Below, in pieces: positions 56,801-64,000 of a DNA stretch of 64,000 nt. How positions within the stretch are numbered: position 1 is the first letter of the stretch; the number at the start of each line of letters is the position of its first letter. The notes beneath the pieces are model-generated. The model was not told the DNA's origin, did no database searches, and was given only the letters and a program-made list of their open reading frames with translations. Origin of the DNA: Opitutus sp. GAS368 (lineage in GTDB: Bacteria > Verrucomicrobiota > Verrucomicrobiia > Opitutales > Opitutaceae); contig CAMDOF010000011.1 of the NCBI GenBank assembly GCA_945903465.1, positions 1 to 64,000 on the forward strand, written 5' to 3'. The translations under genes and the position numbers were made by a program.

Positions 56801-59800
56801 CGCTGGAGAGGAGCCGCGTCAGACCCGAAGTGAGCGCGGCGGGGTTGGTGCCGAGGCGCGTGCTGGCGAGGATGCGTCCATCTGGGGTGACTTCGGCTTG
56901 GGCGACGTAATTAAGATTAGGAATACCGGCGACGTTAAACGTTAGATCGAGCGCGCCGTTGGCTTCAAAGCGCGCGAGGCCCGGGCGGGGGACTCCGCTG
57001 GATCGGTTGAACGGCCCCCAAGTGAGGATCTTCTGGTCGGCCAGCAGGGCAAATTTAGCCGGATAGATTTCGCGGTTAAATCTGCCGGGCGCGAAAGATA
57101 GATCGACCGCTCCGCCGGCGGTGAGGCGTACGAGCGTAGCTGCGGGATTGCCATTGATGGTGGCGTCGGGCTCAGGTGGGACGACGACGCGGCCATCGGG
57201 CAGGGCCTCCATCCAAAAGAACTCGGAGGAGAACGTGGGGCGGGCATAGGAAGTATCGATCGCGCCATCTGCGAGGAAGCGGGTGACCGTGGACCCGACC
57301 ACGTAGAAACGGTCGTCGGCGAGCGCGTTGAGGAGACGAGGGCGAACGCTCATCCCGGCCGCGGCCTGACTGACGAGGGTGAAGGTTGTGTCAACGGCGC
57401 CACTGGGAAGGAGACGGATGACAGGTCGGTCGGCGGAGGGAGCCGCGGAACCAGGTACCGTGAGGGTACCGCCCGCGACGAGTAGTTTGCCGGCGTTGAC
57501 CCCCTGAATCTGGATCGCGAGACCGCGAATTTGCCCGTCGGGAAAGCTGAAACCGGAAGGGACAAACGTGGCATCGACCGAACCCGAGTTCAGAAGTCGA
57601 GCGACACCGAGGCGGGCGATCCCATTGATAGAGGAAAAAGGGCCACCAACATAGATCAGCCCATCGGCATCGAGCACCGGTGGCGCGAAGATAGAGCCAA
57701 AGGCATTCAGCGTCGGCTGGGTGAACGAGGGATCGAGTGAGCCGTCGCTCTTGAGTCGAGCCATGACCGCGATACCACCGTTCGAGCCTCCACTATTAGA
57801 TGGGACCACGAGGAGTCGACCGTCGGCCTGAAGGGTAATAAAGCGAGGAAGCGCGGCGAAGGCGGGCGAGTTGAACGAAAAGTCGCGGGTCCCATCGGCA
57901 TTGAAACGAAAGACGCGTGGAAGCGCGTAGCCGGTCTCGATGGTTTCATCAGAGGCGACGCCACCGACGAGGACCCGACCATCCGGCTGGATCGTCAGCG
58001 CCCACGCCTCGGCCAGAGCCGCTCCGATGTTAAATGCCGGGTCGAGACTGCCATCGACCGAGAGACGAATGACGGCACCGCGGTGTTGAGAACCCACACC
58101 TGAAAGAGTATTCCCATTCGTCCAAGCCGCATAAACGCGACCAGTGGGATCGACGGCGACGCGGCCGGCGAGGGTGTCATTTTTAAAATCGGCACGGTTA
58201 AAAAGGAGATCGGAGGCGAAAGTACCGATGGCGCCGGGCACGAGCGGGACGGTAACGGCGGCGCTGACCACGGAACCTGCGGAGGTGCGGACGACGACAT
58301 CGTACGAATCGCCCGGCATGATCGCGGTAAATGGAACGGTTAAAGCCGCGTTGGCAGCGCTCGGCAGATTGATGCCGTTCTTCCGCCACTGGTAGAGAAC
58401 GGTCTCAGGCGAACCGGCGGCGAGAACGCGGAAAGTCGCCGGGCCCCCTCCGGCGAAGTCCGGGGCGACGGGCTGTTGGAGAATGATCGGCGCAAAGGCG
58501 CCGGAGTAGATCATCCCGTAATCGCCCGCGAAATAGAGGCGGCCTTTAAATGCGGCGACCGTGTTGGGGTCGGCATAGTTGGTCCCGAGATGGTGACCGG
58601 ACCAGGTTAGACCGTCGGTTGAGGCGATGAAAGCATTGGTCCCAACTCCAGCGAAAAATTGGCCATTACTAAAGATGGCACCACCGAACCCCGTGGGGAT
58701 TTCAGGGGCGGGTGCGGAGGACCAAGCGAGGCCATCGCTCGAAGTGAGAACGAAAGTTGTAGCGCTAACGAGAAATTTGCCATTGCCGAACGCAATGTCG
58801 CGGAGGTCAGCGGTGGTCCCAGAGTTGGCCTCACTCCAGGTGATCGCATCTGATGAAGTCAGGATGCGTCCTCCGCCCGAAACCGCGACATAGCGACCCG
58901 CGCCGTAGGCGAGCTCAAAGGAGCCGCCGTCGGTCGGCAAGGTTGCCGATGTCCAAGTGGTGCCGGTCGTCGAGCGCAGGAGTAAGCCGTTATCTCCAGC
59001 AATGAAAAATTGATTATTAAGGAAGGACGTCCCGCGAAGGTGTTGGGTTGTACCCGAGGCCACCGCCGTCCAGGTCAACCCATCAGGCGACGTGATGATC
59101 TGGCCGCCGGTACCGGTTACGACGTATTTGCCTGCGCCGAAGACCGCGCGGGTGAGTTCGGTCGTCACGCCGGAAGTCACGCCATTCCAAGAGGAGCCAT
59201 TGGTCGTGCGCAGAATGGTGCCGTTGGTGCCGACGGTGATGAGGTGGTTGGCGCCATCTGTGGCGATGGATTGCAGGTTATCGTAGGTGACGCTCGTCGT
59301 GCGATTGATCCAAGTGATGCCATTATCAATGGAGGTCAGCACCGTGGCAGGGTATTCTTGGTTGCCGATCACAACCCAGGTATTATTGGCGTATTCGGCC
59401 CGGCGAAGATCGCGCGTGGTGTTGGTGGTGCGGCGAGTCCACGTGGCGGCATCGGGCGAAGTGAGGAGGAGACCATCGTCTCCGGTCAAAATATATTGGT
59501 TGTTGGCGTAATGAAAACCGCGTGCCCCGACGAAACGATAGGACCGCGTTTCCCACGAGAGGGCGTCGGTGGAGGTGTGCAGGTCACTGAAGTTGGAAGA
59601 GACGATGAAGAATTGCCCATTGGCAAAGCTGATGAAGGACCCGGTTGAGGGGGCGGGGTGAGTGGTCCAAGTGATGCCATTTGCGCTGCGCAGGATGCTG
59701 GCCCCAAGATAAAGGGCGAAGGTACCGTTGCCGAAAGCGAGTGTGTTGAGGGCGGTGCTGGTGGACGTGTAGCGCTCGGTCCAAACTTCCCCATCGGGTG

Positions 59801-62800
59801 AGGTAAATATCTTAGCGCGACCGGAGGCGCTGCCTGAATAGGAAGTCGAGACGACAAACAAACCGGCGCCGAAAGCGGCTGACTGCACATTTTCTAACGT
59901 CGGTAAGTTGGAGGTTCGCCACGCGTTACCATCCGAGGAAACCGCGAAGAACCCCAGCGTCCCGACCAGCAGTTTGCGACCGTTGCCTTCGAGAAATCTT
60001 AAGAGGTTATTCTGAGTAAGACTTGGGAGCTGAGACCACGTGATACCGTCGGTCGACGCGATGCGGGCTCCGCGGATCCCGACTGCTTGGAATTGGCCGT
60101 TGAGTGCAAAAAGGTGACTCAATCCTTGCGGGCTGGGCGCAGGGTTATGCGGAGTAGCACCAGCCTCTTCGTTAACCCAGACGCGGGTAGGGACGGCGGT
60201 AACCGAGCCGAGAGCGTTGGCGACGGACACCTGGTAGACGCCGGCGTCGGCCGTCTTAACCGGGGTGAAGGGTAGAAAGAGTGCACCGGTGTTGTAAAAA
60301 CCACCCGAGATGGGCGCTCCGTCTTTGCTCCAGTTAATGGCGGTGGGGGTTGATCCTGAGTAAGCGGCGCGGAGATAGCCCATGGTCCCGGCCTGAAAAA
60401 CGGCGCCGAAGGCCGCCTCAATATTACCGAGGTTAGGAGCGGCTTCGATGATGGTGCGCGTAACGGGAGAGGAGGTCACCGAGGCATTCGCCGCATCCGT
60501 GATCGTCACGGTGTACACGCCGGCGTGGGCGGCCTGGGGGTTGATGAAAGTGAGGGTGTTGCTGGTGGTGCCGATAAAGTTCAGGGTGTCGGCGACAAGG
60601 GCGACGCCGTCGCGTTTCCACTGATAATAAAGGGGCGGCAAACCGGCGGCGGTGACCGTGAGCGTGCTCGAGGTAGAGCCAGCGACGACCGCTCCGCCAA
60701 AGGGAGGCGTGAGGATCGCGGGGGAAGGAGCATTTTCGAAGCAGGTCAGCCCACCTGTGAGCCGATCGATGAAGTCTTGCCGACCGCTCTGGCCCACGAG
60801 CAAGGAGCCATCGGCTTGGAAGACGATCGCATTGATTGTGGTGGAGGGGACGCCCGTCGGGAACGGTGCGCCGAATGAGAGATCGATGGCCCCGGTCGAC
60901 GTGAACCGCACGAGGCCGGAGCGGCGCTGGCCGTTGACCCCGCTGAAACTACCTGCCACGACGATGTCGCCATTTGGCTGAAGCTGCAGCGCGGTGGCGG
61001 TGCTGTTGGGCCCGCTCCCAATCGCGAGCGTCGGATCCCAAGCGCCCGACGGTGTGAGCCGGACGATTTTCTCGGCGGAAGCGCCATTATAAATCCCAAA
61101 GTAGCCCGCAGCCAAAAGATGGCCGTCCGGTTGCAGAGCGAGCGCATTGACGGTTATAGTGGCCGTCGCGCTGTTGGTTGAACTGAGCGCCAACCCCGTG
61201 CCGGTGACGAATTCGGAATCTAACCCACCGGCGGGCTGGAGGCGGGCGAGGCGGCTCGCAGTGGCCCCACCAAACTTCGTGAAAATACCCCCGACGGAAA
61301 CCCGCCCGTCGGGATGGACGACCAGCGCATTTACCGTGGAATCGAAAGCGGTGCCATTGGCCGCGAGAAACGCGAGATCGACTGCCCCGGTGGAACCGTA
61401 GCGCGCCAAACGGTTAGCGCTGACGCCCGCCGCAGTCGTGAAGGTTCCACCGACCACGATCCGACCAGCGAAGTCCAAACCGACCGCGCTGACCCTGTTG
61501 TTGAGGCCTAAGCCGAGCTCGGAGTTGAAACCATCGTCGAGCGCACCATCGGCCGATAGCCGTGCAAGGCGGTTGGCGGTCACCCCGTTGAACGTCGTAA
61601 ACTGTCCCCCGATAACCAATCGCCGATCGCCTTGTTGCACGATTGCATAAACGGTCGCGTTGGTACCGCTGCCGACATTGAAGCTCGCATCCAAGACTCC
61701 CGTCGATTCAAGGCGAGCAAGGTTAGCGCCGATCGCCACGCCGCCAACGTGCGTGAACAGGCCGCCGATCACGGTTTTGCCACCCCCAACGGGGCACACC
61801 GCAAGGACGGACCCCGGTTCACGAAACGAGCGACTGAGGGGGTCAAGCGTGGCATCGAGATTGAAACGCACCAAGGCGAACCGCGGCGTGGTGCCCACGA
61901 GGTTGAAGGAGCCTCCGACGAGCAGTTGATTTGTGGTCGGTTGGACGACCAGGGTCCGGACGATCGAGTTTAGGCCAGCCGTGCCGATGACCGTATTCAG
62001 CGCGGTATCGAGAGCACCGGTAACGCCGTCGATCCGCGCCAGCCGGGCAACCGGCGTGCCGTTGTAGCCCGTAAAATTTCCGCCGACCGCGATCTTGCCG
62101 TCGCTCTGCACCGCGAGAGCATAGACCAGATTTCCGGTAATACCAATGCCGGTGAAGCCGCCGCCCAGCGGGAGCCCAGCATCGCGGGACCCGTTCGGAG
62201 TCAACCGGGCCAAGCCCGCCGCAGCGCTTCCCCCGAAAGTGGTGAACAGCCCTCCCACGATAATTTTGTTGTCGATGGATTGGAGCGCGAGGGCGTAGAC
62301 GGTGTCGTCAAAACCAGCGCCGGTATAGAAGGTCGGGTCGAGGGTACCGCTCGTGGTCAGGCGCGCGATGCGGGCGGCGTCGCTGCCATTAAAATTTGAG
62401 AACGCACCACCAACGACGACCGCGCCGTCCGGTTGGAGCAGCAAGGCATTGACGCTGTTATCGAAACCGCGGCCAGTGTTAAACGTGGCGTCCGGTGAGC
62501 CGTCGGAATTAAGACGGACGAGGTAGTTGGCGCCGGTGCCGTTGATACTGGTGAAAGCGCCGCCCACGAGGATTTTCTGGTCAGACGACTGGATCGCAAC
62601 GGCACTGACGTTGCCTCCCGAAAAACCAGAACCGAGTTCAAAAGCGGGATCGACGGAGCCATCGACGTTAAGGCGGGCGAGCCGGACTGAGTTCAGTCCG
62701 CCGACGGTGACGAATGAGCCGCCGATGATAATCTTGCCGTTGGCCTGTACCGCGATGGCTTGCACCGTCCCCGTGATGACAACAGCGTTAAAGGTCGGAT

Positions 62801-64000
62801 CGAGTGTGCCGTTGGCGAGGAAGCGGGCGATCCCGTTGACGACGACCCCATCGATAGTCGTGAAGCCACCGCCGGCGTAGAAGCGTCCGTCCGCCAGCGG
62901 CGCAAAAGCCCAGAGACCGCTGGATACCTCAACGCGCGGCTCGAAAGAGACCCGAGCTCGGAGCGTATTTGCAGCGGATGACGGGGCGACCGCGAGCGGC
63001 GCGGCCGCGGAGGCCCGCATCGAGAGTCCATCACGCACGAGCACATCATAGTACCCGCCATCATCGAGGCCGAGGGACGAAAGATTGAGCGTGGCGTTGG
63101 TTGCTCCGCTGATGGGGACGCCGTACTTGCGCCACTGATACGCGATCGTTCCCGTGCCCGTGGCTGCGACGGTGAGCGCGGCGTTGCCGCCGACGGTGCC
63201 GGCCGTAGCCACCGGTGACTTGGTGATGCTCGGCAGCGCATTTGCACCGACGATGGTCGCGGAGGAACTGGTCACCGCGCCGGCGACGTTGGTCGCGACG
63301 ACGGAGTAGGCGGCGACGTCGGCGAGTTGCACGTTCGTGAACGCGAGGCTCGACTGGGTGGCGCCATTGACGGCGATACCGTCCTTGAGCCACTGGTAGG
63401 AGAGCGGTGGGGAACCGGACGCGACGATTGAAAACGTGCCGGCGCCCCCGATCGTGGAAACCACATTTATCGGTGACGTCGTGATCGTCGGAGGCGTCGC
63501 CGGCACAATCCGAACCAACCCGGTGTTTTCGATGCCTTCAGAGACGACGTAGGTGTATCCGCCGATCAACGCCGCGCCGTCGTCGGCGATCACCACCGGG
63601 GCAAATGCCGAGGTGGCGGTTGCGGACACCCCGTAATAGGCGAAGGTCGCGTCCGGCGCGCTGGCTGCCGTGAGTCGACCAAGGGAATTCGTGCTCACGC
63701 CGCCCGCGCTGCTGAAAGTTCCGCGGACGAAGATCCGACCATCCTCTTGCAACAGGATGCGCTGAACCTTGCTGGTGACGTTGGCGCCGGCATCAAACGC
63801 AGAGTCAGGGGTGCCATCTGTATTCAGTCGGGCGATACGATTACGGGTGAGGCCATTGAAGGCCGTGAAGTCCCCTCCGACGAGAATCTTCCCGTCCGCT
63901 GGCTGCAACGCAACCGAGTAGACGCCACCGGAATTAGCGTTGAAACCCGCGCCCGTATTCGAGTTGAAGGGGGCGTCAGACGATCCGTCAGGGTTAAGTC
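53850..64000 (-). CDS. Giant secreted delta-60 / Ig / Ycf48-repeat protein (5' end outside the window)
   Basis: More than 3,380 residues; the frame is still open at the window edge (LNPDGSSDAPFNSNTG...), so the N-terminus is missing. In order from the N-terminal side: delta-60 repeats, two Ig-like domains (~63.5-63.0 kb), about 14 delta-60 repeats (62.9-60.75 kb, core 'hhhGGxFxxxxG'), two Ig-like domains (60.7-60.15), thirteen Ycf48/BNR-like repeats with 'S-x-D-G-x-x-W' (60.1-58.5), one Ig-like, another delta-60 block (58.2-55.85), Ig-like, TIG/IPT (55.6-55.37), two related beta-sandwich modules with TNDNWG / TNSDWG (55.35-54.55), Ig-like, and a dockerin-like pair DTDRNFQISLLEL / DSNHDGKLNLFEL (54.25-53.95). 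It is probably cell-surface or extracellular. No PEP-CTERM or autotransporter barrel is seen. Confidence 0.9.
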   Translation of the reverse strand, partial: LNPDGSSDAPFNSNTGAGFNANSGGVYSVALQPADGKILVGGDFTAFNGLTRNRIARLNTDGTPDSAFDAGANVTSKVQRILLQEDGRIFVRGTFSSAGGVSTNSLGRLTAASAPDATFAYYGVSATATSAFAPVVIADDGAALIGGYTYVVSEGIENTGLVRIVPATPPTITTSPINVVSTIGGAGTFSIVASGSPPLSYQWLKDGIAVNGATQSSLAFTNVQLADVAAYSVVATNVAGAVTSSSATIVGANALPSITKSPVATAGTVGGNAALTVAATGTGTIAYQWRKYGVPISGATNATLNLSSLGLDDGGYYDVLVRDGLSMRASAAAPLAVAPSSAANTLRARVSFEPRVEVSSGLWAFAPLADGRFYAGGGFTTIDGVVVNGIARFLANGTLDPTFNAVVITGTVQAIAVQANGKIIIGGSFVTVGGLNSVRLARLNVDGSVDPAFELGSGFSGGNVSAVAIQSSDQKILVGGAFTSINGTGANYLVRLNSDGSPDATFNTGRGFDNSVNALLLQPDGAVVVGGAFSNFNGSDAARIARLTTSGTLDPTFYTGAGFDDTVYALALQSIDNKIIVGGLFTTFGGSAAAGLARLTPNGSRDAGLPLGGGFTGIGITGNLVYALAVQSDGKIAVGGNFTGYNGTPVARLARIDGVTGALDTALNTVIGTAGLNSIVRTLVVQPTTNQLLVGGSFNLVGTTPRFALVRFNLDATLDPLSRSFREPGSVLAVCPVGGGKTVIGGLFTHVGGVAIGANLARLESTGVLDASFNVGSGTNATVYAIVQQGDRRLVIGGQFTTFNGVTANRLARLSADGALDDGFNSELGLGLNNRVSAVGLDFAGRIVVGGTFTTAAGVSANRLARYGSTGAVDLAFLAANGTAFDSTVNALVVHPDGRVSVGGIFTKFGGATASRLARLQPAGGLDSEFVTGTGLALSSTNSATATITVNALALQPDGHLLAAGYFGIYNGASAEKIVRLTPSGAWDPTLAIGSGPNSTATALQLQPNGDIVVAGSFSGVNGQRRSGLVRFTSTGAIDLSFGAPFPTGVPSTTINAIVFQADGSLLVGQSGRQDFIDRLTGGLTCFENAPSPAILTPPFGGAVVAGSTSSTLTVTAAGLPPLYYQWKRDGVALVADTLNFIGTTSNTLTFINPQAAHAGVYTVTITDAANASVTSSPVTRTIIEAAPNLGNIEAAFGAVFQAGTMGYLRAAYSGSTPTAINWSKDGAPISGGFYNTGALFLPFTPVKTADAGVYQVSVANALGSVTAVPTRVWVNEEAGATPHNPAPSPQGLSHLFALNGQFQAVGIRGARIASTDGITWSQLPSLTQNNLLRFLEGNGRKLLVGTLGFFAVSSDGNAWRTSNLPTLENVQSAAFGAGLFVVSTSYSGSASGRAKIFTSPDGEVWTERYTSTSTALNTLAFGNGTFALYLGASILRSANGITWTTHPAPSTGSFISFANGQFFIVSSNFSDLHTSTDALSWETRSYRFVGARGFHYANNQYILTGDDGLLLTSPDAATWTRRTTNTTRDLRRAEYANNTWVVIGNQEYPATVLTSIDNGITWINRTTSVTYDNLQSIATDGANHLITVGTNGTILRTTNGSSWNGVTSGVTTELTRAVFGAGKYVVTGTGGQIITSPDGLTWTAVASGTTQHLRGTSFLNNQFFIAGDNGLLLRSTTGTTWTSATLPTDGGSFELAYGAGRYVAVSGGGRILTSSDAITWSEANSGTTADLRDIAFGNGKFLVSATTFVLTSSDGLAWSSAPAPEIPTGFGGAIFSNGQFFAGVGTNAFIASTDGLTWSGHHLGTNYADPNTVAAFKGRLYFAGDYGMIYSGAFAPIILQQPVAPDFAGGGPATFRVLAAGSPETVLYQWRKNGINLPSAANAALTVPFTAIMPGDSYDVVVRTSAGSVVSAAVTVPLVPGAIGTFASDLLFNRADFKNDTLAGRVAVDPTGRVYAAWTNGNTLSGVGSQHRGAVIRLSVDGSLDPAFNIGAALAEAWALTIQPDGRVLVGGVASDETIETGYALPRVFRFNADGTRDFSFNSPAFAALPRFITLQADGRLLVVPSNSGGSNGGIAVMARLKSDGSLDPSFTQPTLNAFGSIFAPPVLDADGLIYVGGPFSSINGIARLGVARLLNSGSVDATFVPSGFSFPDGQIRGLAIQIQGVNAGKLLVAGGTLTVPGSAAPSADRPVIRLLPSGAVDTTFTLVSQAAAGMSVRPRLLNALADDRFYVVGSTVTRFLADGAIDTSYARPTFSSEFFWMEALPDGRVVVPPEPDATINGNPAATLVRLTAGGAVDLSFAPGRFNREIYPAKFALLADQKILTWGPFNRSSGVPRPGLARFEANGALDLTFNVAGIPNLNYVAQAEVTPDGRILASTRLGTNPAALTSGLTRLLSSGAIDPSFTLDASLGALPGGLTFRLLPDQRVLIWSLSPQSLVSGQNQLLRLTTSGAIDPTFVLSGYTNPFGVVYRDATNAITSITLGAFKILAVDASGRVIARVTEASYPAAASTLSYTLLRFSPEGVFDPTFLAPSVARNTALGFPTVTDARTNGGAPTQIATYTADAWPFADAIPVADGKLLVFGSFSSLHGQTAPGIARLTNTGGVDPTFNPGSGAQLLNQPSRSAQIEGVTVAPDGKLWISGAFDVFNGVSARGLVRLNADGSVDPNFSTDLAYRPYLGNGTQISLAPNGTALVSGTFLRTGDLLPSAFQFLINSQTPIISSQPKPAQAVILGAATSLSVAANGLNLTYQWHKNGVLIPGATAATYLINAFAANTAGSYNVVVANAANAIRSASSLLTLNPGPTLAPATASAGSVITLSGSGFTGATGVFFNGSAATFNVVSDTQITATVPALATSGAISVLTPDGTQSSLASFTVLPGARLLNLVTLFRIGQGENAGAIGFTVEGSAPKSILLRAVGGPALTDFGVSGVLADPVLNLFDATGATIATNDNWGGGATLATAFSSAGAFALSAASLDAALLISLNPGTYSARVSGAGLSSGAALIELYEIPNATPNDTRRIAYLNSRGLISTGSTLTSGLTLGGIAGAGPTTVLIRAVSEASAATVGAGVNPSLTVFNGSTVLATNSDWGTNAHLADLAAATAAVGAAPLAPTAAALLLTLPAGNFSVAVSATGGPGLVRTEVFLVDSFLAPTAAPALLAPLLNQSIEIGSPVLFTAPVVAKPGIVSFQWKRDGLVVTGTPVLDSPGALYFPAATTGLAGNYTVLLTNSAGTTTSAPARLTITPRVHSADTDRNFQISLLELIRVIELYNVELNSFRTGAYKVDLFGEDGFSADPGRAPSAVVSLTRYHSADSNHDGKLNLFELTRVIELYNTRSGTSRTGEYRNTLPTETTTEDGFYPLIQVNQSTQFPPPSGTEDSKSP

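Overview
The window is GC-rich bacterial DNA that looks like a chromosome segment from a Verrucomicrobiota of the Opitutaceae type. The grounds are large tandem TonB-dependent receptors ending in an aromatic residue, a PSD1/DUF1501 pair, a formylglycine sulfatase, DUF1080 and NHL proteins, long delta-60/Ig/TIG secreted proteins, and weak or absent Shine-Dalgarno sequences. The taxonomy is inferred from gene content alone.

Layout. 0-3.3 kb: a secreted subtilase with a PA insert, then an intergenic stretch with dispersed repeats and a truncated IS30 transposase. 3.5-6.5 kb: tRNA-Met on the minus strand, rpsB-tsf with an intrinsic terminator, a DUF983 gene whose GTG start touches that terminator, and tRNA-Ser(CGA). 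6.7-10 kb: a PQQ/BamB-like beta-propeller, a 110-bp palindromic element and a PIN-PhoH ATPase. 10.1-20.7 kb: an assimilatory sulfate and cysteine region. It holds cysE, a LysR regulator, an Rrf2 regulator coupled to DUF2061 and cysN, then cysD and cysH, and, divergently, cobA overlapping a gene that fuses a duplicated CbiX/SirB-like ferrochelatase to sulfite reductase. Together these genes cover sulfate to sulfide, siroheme supply (from uroporphyrinogen III through to holo-enzyme) and O-acetylserine. No APS kinase is visible although CysH is of the cluster-free PAPS type. 21-27 kb: xylulokinase with an ACS-family MFS transporter, a two-gene spermidine-synthase-like pair, and a bicupin gene whose signal peptide is separated from the cupins by a 9-C tract frameshift.

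27.8-38.6 kb is a polymer or sulfated-carbon degradation neighbourhood: PSD1 cytochrome/DUF1501, NHL, DUF1080, a metallophosphoesterase, GlcG plus sulfatase, and a Dabb protein. 39-48.8 kb holds two tandem paralogous TonB receptors bordered by transposase debris: an IS91-type remnant and a DUF4338-IS4-type remnant that truncates an ECF sigma gene. 48.8-53.4 kb has a third receptor of different architecture and a mutarotase-like secreted protein. 53.85-64 kb is one giant secreted protein (more than 3,380 residues, truncated by the window edge) built from about thirty delta-60 repeats, Ig-like domains, thirteen Ycf48-like repeats, a TIG domain and a dockerin-like C-terminus.

The most unusual things seen are the chelatase-sulfite reductase fusion, the 9-C tract in the bicupin, several miniature inverted-repeat elements, and the Trp-to-stop decay of the DUF4338-IS4 gene. 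No CRISPR array, phage, or clear new multi-gene defence system was found.
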